A stretch of DNA of 23,392 nucleotides from an uncultured Chitinophagaceae bacterium (GTDB taxonomy: Bacteria; Bacteroidota; Bacteroidia; Chitinophagales; Chitinophagaceae): contig CAKSVK010000039.1 in assembly GCA_934502905.1 (NCBI GenBank), positions 1-23,392 on the forward strand, given 5' to 3'. Of this stretch, positions 8,119 to 15,341 are shown piece by piece; the first letter of the stretch is position 1, and each line of letters opens with the position of its first letter. The notes beneath the pieces are model-generated. The model saw nothing but the letters and a program-made list of their open reading frames with translations, did not search any database and was not told the DNA's origin. The translations under genes were made by a program, and so were the position numbers.

Positions 8119-8556
8119 ATGAAAAAAATCATAGTCATACTCTTTTTAGCATTTGTTTCGAACAGTTACGCACAGGAACCCGGCGAAAAATTGTTCAAGG
8201 CTGTATTTAATAATGACTTGAAGGCTGTAAAAAGTATCATTAACAAAGATGCATCTTTAGTAAATTATGTAAGAAAAATTAATGAAGTATTTTATATACC
8301 AGTTTTAATGCAATCAGTAATGAATAATCAAACTGACATTGCAAAGTTTCTAATTGTGAAAGGAGCTGATGTGAACGCACAAGATGGCCTTAAAATGACC
8401 TGCTTGATGTGGGCAGCAAATAACGAAAATATTGAGTTAGTAAAATTGCTACTTGAAAAGGGAGCCGATAAGAGCGTGAAAGACAATCAGGGAATGACAG
8501 CTTTGCAAGCTGCTGAGAAAACCAAGAATTTAAAAGTTATAGAATTACTCAAATAG
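8119..8556 (+). CDS. Exported ankyrin-repeat protein
   Basis: The 145-residue protein begins with a signal peptide (MKKIIVILFLAFVSNSYAQ) followed by about four ankyrin units. The clearest are residues ~55-85 (VLMQSVMNNQTDIAKFLIVKG) and ~90-118 (CLMWAANNENIELVKLLLEKG), each ending in a GAD turn. Ankyrin repeats are protein-binding scaffolds; the target is unknown and an envelope location is inferred from the signal. The gene is visibly more A+T-rich than most of the window. Confidence 0.85.
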   Translation: MKKIIVILFLAFVSNSYAQEPGEKLFKAVFNNDLKAVKSIINKDASLVNYVRKINEVFYIPVLMQSVMNNQTDIAKFLIVKGADVNAQDGLKMTCLMWAANNENIELVKLLLEKGADKSVKDNQGMTALQAAEKTKNLKVIELLK

Positions 8557-8604
8557 TAGCCCGATTATGCATTTGAGGTAGTGGATACCGTTTCCCTATA
8601 CTTA

Positions 8605-8680
8605 CATTAATGTTCGCACAGACGCAGGTTTTATACAGGGCTTTTGTGCCCGGCCAGACCTGTGCCTTTCAGTATCTTTA
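8605..8680 (-). repeat. Dispersed intergenic repeat, copy A (inverted relative to 22.7 kb copies)
   Basis: On the minus strand, 8666-8646 is identical over 21 bases to plus-strand 22701-22721. A second match, AAAACCTGCG, sits 13 bases further on in both copies, so the repeat extends beyond the identical core. It lies in the 214-base gap between the ankyrin and SRPBCC genes. Outer limits are approximate. Confidence 0.7.
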
Positions 8681-8770
8681 GGCAGCCATTATTGAAAAGA
8701 TCCGGATGGATATACTATTTTAGATACTGGACTACAAAAATGGCGAAGCGAACCAATATTACAACAGGTC

Positions 8771-9250
8771 ATGCCGGCAATTGAACTGACAACCGAAATA
8801 TCCGCTCCCATTAATATTTGCTTTGATCTTGCAAGAAGCATTGACCTGCATATGATATCAACAGCTAAAACCGAAGAGCGGACAATTGACGGAAAGGTTT
8901 CGGGGTTGATAGCGCTGAATGACTGGGTTACATGGGAAGCAGTACACCTGGGCGTGAAGCAAAAGCTGACATCAAGGATCACTGCTTATGAAAGACCCCT
9001 GTACTTTGTGGACGAACAGGTGAAAGGCGCTTTCAAATCCATTTACCACGAACACAGGTTCGAAGCTGTGGCTGATAAGGTAATTATGAAGGACTATTTT
9101 ACGTTTCAGTCACCGTTTGGAATTTTCGGGCAACTGTTTAACAGGCTCTATCTAACAAAATATCTGAAGCAGTTCCTGATTGAACGGAATGCGGTCATAA
9201 AGGAATATGCAGAAACAGGGAAATGGAAATTGATACTGAATGGCAGATAA
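8771..9250 (+). CDS. SRPBCC (START/Bet v1-like) ligand-binding-domain protein
   Basis: The 159-residue protein has the SRPBCC layout: an N-terminal strand (MPAIELTTEISAPINICFDL), an early helix, alternating strands (WVTWEAVHLG, SRITAYERPLYFVDEQVKG, HRFEAV, MKDYFTFQSPFG) and a long C-terminal helix (~120-150) that would roof the cavity. It matches the single-domain proteins formerly called cell-division inhibitors and now annotated as ligand-binding SRPBCC proteins; the ligand is unknown. Its last 11 bases overlap the methyltransferase start, so the two are probably translationally coupled. Confidence 0.8.
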   Translation: MPAIELTTEISAPINICFDLARSIDLHMISTAKTEERTIDGKVSGLIALNDWVTWEAVHLGVKQKLTSRITAYERPLYFVDEQVKGAFKSIYHEHRFEAVADKVIMKDYFTFQSPFGIFGQLFNRLYLTKYLKQFLIERNAVIKEYAETGKWKLILNGR

Positions 9251-9956
9251 TATTTATGACCCCGCGTATATAAAGGAGCTTTTTAATAAAATGAGCGGCT
9301 CATATGAAAGAATGAACTATATAACCTCGTTCGGCTTTTCAATTCGTTGGCGAACCAGGTTCTTAAGTTCATTTAACGTAATTGACGGCAAGGCTGAAGT
9401 AATTGATTTATTGACAGGGATGGGTGAAACTTGGCGGGCTACCAAACGGAAATTGCCTCGCTCCAATTTAACTGTGCTTGATTTTTCGGAAGAAATGTTG
9501 AAATATGCCCGACAGAAAAGCAAGACGAAGTTCAACAGTGAAATTACAGTCCTACAACAAGACGTCCTACAAAATAAACTTCCTGGTAATTATTATGATT
9601 TTGTGACTTGCGCATTTGGGCTTAAGACTTTTAATAAGGAGCAACTGTGCATCTTGGCGCAAGAAGTGAAGCGGATTTTAAAAGTTGGCGGACAATTTTC
9701 GTTTATAGAAGTTTCGAAGCCAGACAATAAAATCCTTGAAGCATTGTATGGATTTTATCTTGGGAAAATCATTCCGGTTTTAGGTAGCCTTTTACTTGGA
9801 GAGCCGGAAGAGTACAAAATGCTTTGGAAGTATACAGAAAAATTTAAAAATGCAAAACAGGCAGCAGGCATATTTGCTGAGAGTGGATTGAAAACTGAGT
9901 TTCTTTCTTACTTCTATGGCTGTGCAACGGGCTTCCATGGTTGTAAAAATGATTAA
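9240..9956 (+). CDS. UbiE/MenG-like SAM-dependent C-methyltransferase
   Basis: The 238-residue protein is a class I methyltransferase: motif I is VIDLLTGMGETW (~54-65), the next is LDFSEEML (~80-87), then CAFGLKTF (~124-131) and the UbiE-like stretch EVKRILKVGGQFSFIEVSKP (~142-161), ending with a quinone-methyltransferase-like tail containing GEPEEYKMLWKYTEKF. True UbiE/MenG usually has DLACGTGD and a YxxLxxSIExFP motif, so this looks like a diverged paralogue that need not act on demethylmenaquinone. The ATG overlaps the SRPBCC stop by 11 bases. Codon third positions appear A/T-richer than in the alditol oxidase gene nearby. Confidence 0.85.
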   Translation: MADNIYDPAYIKELFNKMSGSYERMNYITSFGFSIRWRTRFLSSFNVIDGKAEVIDLLTGMGETWRATKRKLPRSNLTVLDFSEEMLKYARQKSKTKFNSEITVLQQDVLQNKLPGNYYDFVTCAFGLKTFNKEQLCILAQEVKRILKVGGQFSFIEVSKPDNKILEALYGFYLGKIIPVLGSLLLGEPEEYKMLWKYTEKFKNAKQAAGIFAESGLKTEFLSYFYGCATGFHGCKND

Positions 9957-9997
9957 GAGAGTGGCCTGTCTGCTATGCTATCCGAGAGTAGTAGACC

Positions 9998-10504
9998 TTA
10001 ATCGACCGCTATATACCGGAAGGTATAATAACCGGTGCTTTCAAACAGCTTCTGGTCTTTGTTGTAGCTGATGATTTTGATCTTATACTTTTTCCCGTCA
10101 CTTGCTTTTACTACAATTGTCCTGTCGGCAATGGGTAAAATAGTGTGGTCTTCCATATTGTAATGATACCATCCGTTGCCGCTGCCTGTAGGGATGGCTT
10201 TACTTTCATCGGTATCGGGCCGGTATCCGCTTTCCGGTGCTTTTTTCAGCGCTTCAAATGTGGAGGATACTACCTGCGCGGTAACTTTTCCTTTTTCATT
10301 AACTGAAATCGTAGTTTTAGCAAAGGAGATATCCCAGGCTGGGGTATTTGATTTATCCGCCCCCGTTTCTTTTCCGGAAGCCAGGCTGAAATAAACGGTT
10401 CCGCCGGAAGCATTCAGGTTATAAATGGTTTGGGGTTCCTGGCTGTAAGTAGTTATTGCCAGCAGCATAGATAACAGGGAAAAGAACATCCGGGGAAGAA
10501 TCAT
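9998..10504 (-). CDS. HmuY-like exported heme-binding protein
   Basis: Starting at the ATG at 10504 (168 residues), the protein has a signal peptide (MILPRMFFSLLSMLLAITTY) and then the HmuY-family pattern: GTVYFSLASG, a WDISF strand (~57-61), GWYHYN (~111-116), LPIADRTIVVKASDGKKYKI and a closing GYYTFRYIAV. HmuY proteins are beta-rich hemophores that pass heme to a TonB-dependent receptor. H114 and H120 are possible ligands, unproven. The frame is open further upstream to 10621, but a -7 element at 10519-10526 lies inside that extension and fixes the shorter start. No HmuR-like receptor is near, so its heme role is inferred from family only. Confidence 0.75.
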   Translation of the reverse strand: MILPRMFFSLLSMLLAITTYSQEPQTIYNLNASGGTVYFSLASGKETGADKSNTPAWDISFAKTTISVNEKGKVTAQVVSSTFEALKKAPESGYRPDTDESKAIPTGSGNGWYHYNMEDHTILPIADRTIVVKASDGKKYKIKIISYNKDQKLFESTGYYTFRYIAVD

Positions 10505-10518
10505 TGTATTATTTTTTC

Positions 10519-10526
10519 CAAAATTA
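10519..10526 (-). promoter_or_regulatory. -7 element (TAATTTTG) for the HmuY-like gene
   Basis: Read on the minus strand, this is an exact TAnnTTTG, 14 bases before the ATG at 10504. No good TTG box is visible at the expected distance. It decides against the longer start at 10621. Confidence 0.5.
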
Positions 10527-10758
10527 TGGCTAATACCTGTCGGTTTATTTCGCAATCCGGAAAAATCAAAAGGAGGAGGGGTGCCTGGTATATATATCAG
10601 CATAGACCAGCGGGGAAACATTTTATCGGCGACAGGGAAGGATAAGGTGCTTCTATATTATACAGGGTTACTGAAAAAAGCCTTACATTTAATATTTCCT
10701 GTAATTTGATTTTTATAGGCCTGATCCTAATTCCAAATGTTTCAAAACCAATAGTACA

Positions 10759-12120
10759 ATGAAACGTACGACCTTTCTAAAAACGACTGCTGCCCTCGCC
10801 GCCGGCTCTGTGTTCGGAGCCAGCTTATCGTGTAATACAAACTCTAAAACACCGGCAAAAAATATCAGGACCAATTGGGCCGGAAATTATCAGTATAAGG
10901 CGCCGGAAGTATATACACCCGGTAATGTGGATGAGGTACGCAGGCTGGTTAAAAAACTGAACAGGCAAAAAGCGCTGGGATCGGCACATTGTTTCAACGA
11001 CATTGCAGACAGCCCGCAAAGCCAGATTTCTACGGAGAAGCTGAACAAAGTAGTGGCTATAAATAAAGATTTGGGTACTATTACCGTTGAAGGCGGCGCC
11101 CGGTACGGCCAGTTTGCCCCCGGGCTCAGTGAAGCCGGTTTTGCCTTACATAACCTTGCATCGCTGCCCCATATTTCTGTTGCCGGTGCCTGTGCTACAG
11201 GTACGCATGGGTCGGGCGTTTCAAATGGGAATCTTTCTACAGAAGTCAGGGCAATAGAGCTGGTAACACCTGATGGGGAACTGGTGACGCTGGACAGGGA
11301 AAAGGATGGTGACCGTTTTAAGGGAGCAATAGTAGGTTTGGGAGCATTAGGCATTGTTACCAGGCTAACGCTTGACCTGGTACCGGCTTTTGAAGTAAGG
11401 CAGGATATTTTTGAAGAACTTCCGCTGGAATCGTTGAAAGAACATTTCAACGAGATCATGTCTGCCGGGTATAGCGTAAGCCTGTTTACAGACTGGCGGC
11501 ACAAAAAAGTGAGCCAGGTGTGGGTGAAACGTAAAGCGGATGGTGGTATCGGAAATATGGATAACACATTTTTTGATGCCAGGGCTGCGGTGAAGAATAT
11601 GCACCCTATTTCCAGCCTGTCTGCCGAAAACTGCACAGAGCAGATGGGGGTAGCCGGTCCATGGTACGAAAGATTGCCGCATTTCAAAATGGGTTTTACC
11701 CCCAGCAGCGGGGAGGAGCTGCAGTCGGAGTTTTTTGTAGCCCAGGAGAATGCGGTAGATGCGATACTGGCAGTGGAGAAAAAAGGGGAGGAGATCTTTC
11801 CGCACCTGCTGATCTCTGAAATAAGAACAATTGCGGGAGACGATCTCTGGATGAGCCCCTGTTATAAAAGAGATAGTGTAGCGATACATTTTACCTGGAA
11901 GCAGCATACGGAGGAAGTATTAAACCTGGTTTCCATGCTGGAAAATGAGCTGGCGCCGTATCAGCCCCGCATGCACTGGGGTAAGCTGTTTACTTTAAAA
12001 CCTGATCAGCTTCAAAACCGTTACGAAAGATATGACGATTTCCTGAAGCTGGCACGGGAGTTTGACCCGGCAGGCAAGCTCAGGAACGCATACCTGGACA
12101 GGACCTTTTACAATACCTGA
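10759..12120 (+). CDS. FAD-linked alditol oxidase, exported form
   Basis: The 453-residue protein follows Streptomyces alditol oxidase (AldO) along its length: TNWAGNYQYKA, GSAHCFNDIAD with H77 in the position that binds FAD covalently, ASLPHISVAGACATGTHGSG, SLFTDWR, NCTEQMGVAGPWYERLPHF, EIRT (E354, R356) and HWGKLFT (K409). The E-R-K set corresponds to the polyol-binding residues of AldO. Such enzymes oxidise the terminal carbon of alditols such as xylitol or sorbitol and make H2O2. An N-terminal extension (MKRTTFLKTTAALAAGSVFG) resembles a Tat signal with an imperfect twin arginine, followed by C25, a possible lipid anchor. The deacetylase gene begins 38 bases later. Confidence 0.92.
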   Translation: MKRTTFLKTTAALAAGSVFGASLSCNTNSKTPAKNIRTNWAGNYQYKAPEVYTPGNVDEVRRLVKKLNRQKALGSAHCFNDIADSPQSQISTEKLNKVVAINKDLGTITVEGGARYGQFAPGLSEAGFALHNLASLPHISVAGACATGTHGSGVSNGNLSTEVRAIELVTPDGELVTLDREKDGDRFKGAIVGLGALGIVTRLTLDLVPAFEVRQDIFEELPLESLKEHFNEIMSAGYSVSLFTDWRHKKVSQVWVKRKADGGIGNMDNTFFDARAAVKNMHPISSLSAENCTEQMGVAGPWYERLPHFKMGFTPSSGEELQSEFFVAQENAVDAILAVEKKGEEIFPHLLISEIRTIAGDDLWMSPCYKRDSVAIHFTWKQHTEEVLNLVSMLENELAPYQPRMHWGKLFTLKPDQLQNRYERYDDFLKLAREFDPAGKLRNAYLDRTFYNT

Positions 12121-12158
12121 TAAATGCAAACTTTACAGCTCCTAACAGAAACTATTGT

Positions 12159-12785
12159 ATGATGTATATGGTCAGGTCTCCCTGGTTATTAAAAAAAATC
12201 TTCAGTTCGGCGGTTTGGGAGATGCCGGCTGCGGAAAAAAAGATATACCTCAGCTTTGATGACGGTCCGCATGAAGAAGCTACCCCGTTTGTGCTGGATA
12301 CCCTGCAATTATATAATGCCAAAGCAACCTTTTTTTGCCTCGGGAAAAATGTGGCTGCCCATCCGGACCTGTATACCCGGATATTGGCAGAGGGGCATGC
12401 GGCAGGAAACCACACTTACAGTCATTTGAATGGCTGGAAGATCAGCGATAAAAAATATTTTGCCGATATCAGCCAAGCACGGGAATATATTGATTCAAAC
12501 CTCTTTCGTCCTCCGTATGGAAAAATATCTACGCTGCAGGCCAAGCTGATACCGCAAACATTTGGTATGAAAATTATCATGTGGAGTGTGCTGAGCGGTG
12601 ATTTTGATGTTAAGCTACCGGAGCAGAGATGCCTGGATAATGTATTATTACATACAAAGGCGGGGAGTATAGTGGTGTTTCACGATAGTGCGAAAGCTTT
12701 TTCCAGGCTTACCTATGTACTGCCCAGGGTTCTGGAGCATTTTTCAGGGGAAGGATACCGTTTTGATAAAATAGGTTTAGCTTAA
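12159..12785 (+). CDS. Polysaccharide deacetylase (NodB domain, CE4)
   Basis: The 208-residue protein is almost entirely a NodB domain: motif 1 SFDDGPH with D34 and D35, motif 2 HTYSH with metal ligands H85 and H89, motif 3 RPPYG (117-121), WSVLSGDF, and motif 5 VFHDS with H175. All metal and catalytic residues are present, so it should remove N- or O-acetyl groups from a glycan. No signal peptide is evident, so it may act in the cytoplasm or leave by another route. Three possible starts lie close together (12159, 12162, 12168). It probably shares a transcript with the alditol oxidase and ends at a strong terminator. Confidence 0.92.
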   Translation: MMYMVRSPWLLKKIFSSAVWEMPAAEKKIYLSFDDGPHEEATPFVLDTLQLYNAKATFFCLGKNVAAHPDLYTRILAEGHAAGNHTYSHLNGWKISDKKYFADISQAREYIDSNLFRPPYGKISTLQAKLIPQTFGMKIIMWSVLSGDFDVKLPEQRCLDNVLLHTKAGSIVVFHDSAKAFSRLTYVLPRVLEHFSGEGYRFDKIGLA

Positions 12786-12810
12786 AACAAGGCCCTGCCT
12801 GTAAAAAATT

Positions 12811-12840
12811 GGGCCTGGGTGAAAACCCTGGCCCGTTTTT
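12811..12840 (+). terminator. Rho-independent terminator after the deacetylase, probably bidirectional
   Basis: GGGCCTGGGT (12811-12820), loop GAAA, ACCCTGGCCC (12825-12834), then GTTTTT. The stem is ten positions with one T-T mismatch. A run of A before the stem gives a T-run on the minus strand, so it could also stop transcripts coming leftward from the kinase gene. Confidence 0.9.
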
Positions 12841-13062
12841 AATCCGTACCCTATGAAAACTGGGACTAAATTACAATGTTTTTCGTTTCCAACAATATTT
12901 TTGGCAGATAAAACAGATTTAGCACGCCTTTTGATAGTAAAATTACTAACCTCTTATGTTATTTTTACGAATGTGTTCTGTTTTAATAATCAGATATTCA
13001 ACGCGGGTTTTATAAAAGTAGTTGCAGTGCTTAACTAATGGAACCGGCTCTCCGACTGCATT

Positions 13063-13158
13063 TTCGGCAGAAAAAAATGAAAAATAAATCATAATTTTTT
13101 TCACAATGGAAAGTGCCCGCTTTTAGTCGTTTTTTAATGATTTTTTTTTGCTGCCGAA
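13063..13158. repeat. Imperfect inverted repeat, about 96 bases overall
   Basis: The left end TTCGGCAG (13063-13070) is exactly complementary to CTGCCGAA (13151-13158). Inside these ends, A-runs face T-runs and AATCAT (13087-13092) faces ATGATT (13137-13142). The centre holds a smaller CAC/GTG pair around 13102-13114. It could be a small non-autonomous element or a structured RNA; no target-site duplication is evident. Confidence 0.5.
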
Positions 13159-13198
13159 TACCCGTTTTTAACAAAGATCAATAGCGGTAACAGTGATA

Positions 13199-13249
13199 TA
13201 TATTTGGAAAACCGCTGTATCGGCTGAATCAAAGTTTCAGATCAGCGGT
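13199..13249 (+). ncRNA. Candidate small RNA: -7 motif followed by a two-part hairpin
   Basis: TATATTTG (13199-13206) fits TAnnTTTG. A hairpin begins five bases later: ACCGCTG (13211-13217) pairs with CAGCGGT (13243-13249), enclosing CTGAA (13224-13228) paired with TTCAG (13236-13240). The pairing is clear; transcription is only inferred, the 3' end is unknown, and no -33 box or strong terminator is visible. Confidence 0.25.
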
Positions 13250-13455
13250 ACAGGATAAGTCCTTTTCTCCACAGACGCACGCAGGTTTCGCAGCGCTTTA
13301 AAGGATGGAAGTACGGGACCCGGAAAGGTAATATGAGACAATTTTTGCTGTTCAATGAATATCGGGTAACATTTCGGTATTGCTTCAAAACCTATCCCTG
13401 CGGGAACATTTTCAAAACAGCGTGTGAGGGGAACCGTGGTGATGGGTAGCGGATG
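13237..13455 (-). pseudogene. 72-codon open frame without ATG, possible gene remnant
   Basis: Between an in-frame TAA (13456-13458) and TGA (13237-13239), the minus strand reads 72 open codons of protein-like composition, including IPKCYPIFIEQQKLSHITFP and SFKALRNLRASVEKR. There is no in-frame ATG or GTG, and only one internal TTG. It lies 38 bases past the kinase stop on the same strand. It may be a decayed C-terminal fragment or chance; no family recognised. Confidence 0.2.
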
Positions 13456-13493
13456 TTATTGCCTGGCAATGAGGATGAAAGTCTAAAAACAGA

Positions 13494-14543
13494 TCAATCT
13501 TTTTTGGCATCCAGTATAAATCCAAAAGTAGTTCCCACATCCAGCTTACTCCTTATGTGCATGGTATGTCCGTGTGCCTCTATAAGGTGTTTGCAGATGG
13601 CAAGTCCTAGCCCGCTGCCTCCTTCTTTCCTGCTTCTGGCGGTATCTGTTCTGTAAAATCTTTCCGAAATGCGGGGCAAATGCTCTTCGGCGATACCTAT
13701 TCCGTCATCACTTATTTCAATCAGTACATGATTCTCGTCTGTTATATAGGCACTGGCGCTTACATGGCCGTTTTGCTTACCATATTTGATTGCGTTATCC
13801 GTCAGGTTGATCAGCACCTGCCGGATCTTTTCTTTATCAGCGAAAACCGTGATCGGAAACTCACAGCCTTTTTTGATGCCGGTTTTAATTTTTTTATTAT
13901 GCGCCACCAGCGACAATGAGTCAAACACTTCGCGTATCAGGTCCTGGATCACAAAATTTTGCTTATATAAAATTTGTTCGCCGCTTTCGAGTTTTGTTAT
14001 TTCATCCAGGTCATTTATCAGGTTAACGAGGCGCACTACATTTTTTGATGCATTATCCAGGAACCGGGCACTAAGCTCTTCATTTTTAACGGCACCTTCG
14101 CGCAGCGTATCCACATACCCCTGGATGGCGAAGATAGGTGTCTTCAGCTCATGGGAGAGGTTCTGCAGGAATTCTTTCCGGTAAGCTTCGTTGGCTTTCA
14201 GCCGGTCTATCTCTGTTTTTTTCTGCTCTGCCCATTTTTCTACATCAGCGCTTACTTCGTCTATGCTTTTGGGGGGCAGCAGGTTTTTGTAATAAAACTC
14301 TTCCCGTTTGCTTGCTTTCGTCTGGTAGATGAATTTATAAATAAGCTTTATTTTCCGGTATATGAATTTCTGAAGCGTATAGAGTATCAGCAGGTATGCC
14401 CCCGCAAATACAATAACAAGTGACAGGATAAATATCCACCAGGCAGGTCTGATCAGGGAAATACCGGTAGCAACCGGTATTGCTATGAGTAAAGCGTTCA
14501 GTGCAGCCAGCTGTTCCGGCTGCATATTTTTTTTATTCAGCAT
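13494..14543 (-). CDS. PhoR-like sensor histidine kinase
   Basis: The 349-residue kinase has two hydrophobic segments (residues ~15-30 and 35-56) separated only by a few residues, so almost nothing is exposed outside. A basic linker, a coiled-coil-like region (~95-125) and the catalytic boxes follow: H box LSHELKTPI with phosphorylated H131, N box NLTDNAIKYG (N250), ISDDGIGI (277-284) and GGSGLGLAI (308-316). No PAS or HAMP domain is evident. It follows its regulator by 99 bases in one transcriptional direction, the phoB-phoR order. Phosphate sensing is possible but unproven; intramembrane or partner-protein sensing fits the missing sensor domain. M7 is an alternative start. Confidence 0.93.
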   Translation of the reverse strand: MLNKKNMQPEQLAALNALLIAIPVATGISLIRPAWWIFILSLVIVFAGAYLLILYTLQKFIYRKIKLIYKFIYQTKASKREEFYYKNLLPPKSIDEVSADVEKWAEQKKTEIDRLKANEAYRKEFLQNLSHELKTPIFAIQGYVDTLREGAVKNEELSARFLDNASKNVVRLVNLINDLDEITKLESGEQILYKQNFVIQDLIREVFDSLSLVAHNKKIKTGIKKGCEFPITVFADKEKIRQVLINLTDNAIKYGKQNGHVSASAYITDENHVLIEISDDGIGIAEEHLPRISERFYRTDTARSRKEGGSGLGLAICKHLIEAHGHTMHIRSKLDVGTTFGFILDAKKD

Positions 14544-14544
14544 T

Positions 14545-14576
14545 TTTGAGAGCTTGTGAAAGATTTAACTCTCAAA
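14545..14576 (-). promoter_or_regulatory. Hairpin abutting the kinase start codon
   Basis: TTTGAGAG (14569-14576 read on the minus strand) and CTCTCAAA (14552-14545) form a perfect 8-bp stem with a 16-base loop. Its 3' arm ends one base before the kinase ATG at 14543, so the folded RNA would occlude the ribosome landing site. No T-run follows, so it is not a terminator. Confidence 0.5.
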
Positions 14577-14642
14577 GTTCTGGTTAAAATATGAGAATAA
14601 TGCTCCTGTGGAAGAAGTTTAAGGTTTCCTTGGGGATTGGGT

Positions 14643-15323
14643 TTATACCACCATCTTATAACCGACACCTTTCACCGTATTGATGCAGTCTACCCCCAGC
14701 TTTTGCCGGATCTTCCTGATGTGTACGTCGATGGTGCGGTCGCCTACTATTACCTCCGTACCCCATATCTGGCTTAAGATCTCATTTCTTAAAAATACCC
14801 TTCCCGGTTTTGTGGCCAGCAGGTGCAGCAATTCAAACTCCTTCTTTGCCAGCACCACTTCCTGGTCATCTACCGATACGAGAAACCGGATGGGGTCTAT
14901 AATAATATTACCTATCTGGATGGCTTTATCGTTTTCCGGTTTCTGGAATCTCCTGAACAGCGCGTTTATTTTTGTTACCAGCACTTTCGGGCTGACCGGC
15001 TTGCTGATATAGTCATCGGCCCCGTATTCCAGTCCCTTTACATGAGACATGTCGTCGCTCATGGCTGTCAGGAAAACGATCAGGGTGTCCTGGTAGGCTT
15101 CCTGCGAACGAAGTATCTTACACACTTCCATACCGTTTTTCTTGGGCATCATTACGTCCAGCATAATCAGGTCAGGCTTGAACAGTTTCGCTTTTAAAAC
15201 GGCTTCCTCCCCGTCTTTGGCTGTTATAGTCTCGTATCCATGGTTCTGCAGGTTATAGCTGACGATTTCCAGTATATCGGGCTCGTCATCTGCTATCAGT
15301 ACTTTTTTGTCCCTAACCTCCAT
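14643..15323 (-). CDS. OmpR/PhoB-family response regulator
   Basis: From the ATG at 15323 the protein has 226 residues. The receiver domain has the acidic pair in ADDEPD (D12, D13), phosphorylated D56 in LIMLDVMMP, T86 and K108 in YISKPV. The C-terminal winged helix ends with RTIDVHIRKIRQKLG and TVKGVGYKMVV. The start is fixed by a -7 element at 15342-15349 that contains the alternative TTG codon at 15344. It is the first gene of a pair with the kinase, and its promoter region is shared with the divergent 731-residue secreted protein. Confidence 0.95.
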   Translation of the reverse strand: MEVRDKKVLIADDEPDILEIVSYNLQNHGYETITAKDGEEAVLKAKLFKPDLIMLDVMMPKKNGMEVCKILRSQEAYQDTLIVFLTAMSDDMSHVKGLEYGADDYISKPVSPKVLVTKINALFRRFQKPENDKAIQIGNIIIDPIRFLVSVDDQEVVLAKKEFELLHLLATKPGRVFLRNEILSQIWGTEVIVGDRTIDVHIRKIRQKLGVDCINTVKGVGYKMVV

Positions 15324-15341
15324 ATTAACGATATGTTTACG

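Larger units (their letters stand above)
12841..13493. other. 653-base stretch without a convincing gene
   Basis: The left half (12841-13200) is strongly A+T-rich, and its longest plus frame (12853-13038, 61 codons) has no recognisable features. The stretch holds an imperfect inverted repeat (13063-13158), a -7-like motif followed by a hairpin (13199-13249), and a minus-strand open frame lacking ATG (13237-13455). At 13268-13310 there is a possible degenerate relative of the dispersed repeat (CACAGACGC, GCAGGTTT). Confidence 0.6.

Noticed and set aside
9967..9996. Possible stem GTCTGCTAT / GTAGTAGAC between the methyltransferase and HmuY-like genes
   Set aside because: It needs wobble pairs and has no T-run on either strand, so a convergent terminator is not supported.
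12853..13038. 61-codon plus-strand open frame starting ATGAAAACTGGG
   Set aside because: It follows a strong terminator, lies in A+T-rich DNA, has no signal, motif or recognisable family, and no promoter or neighbour supports it.
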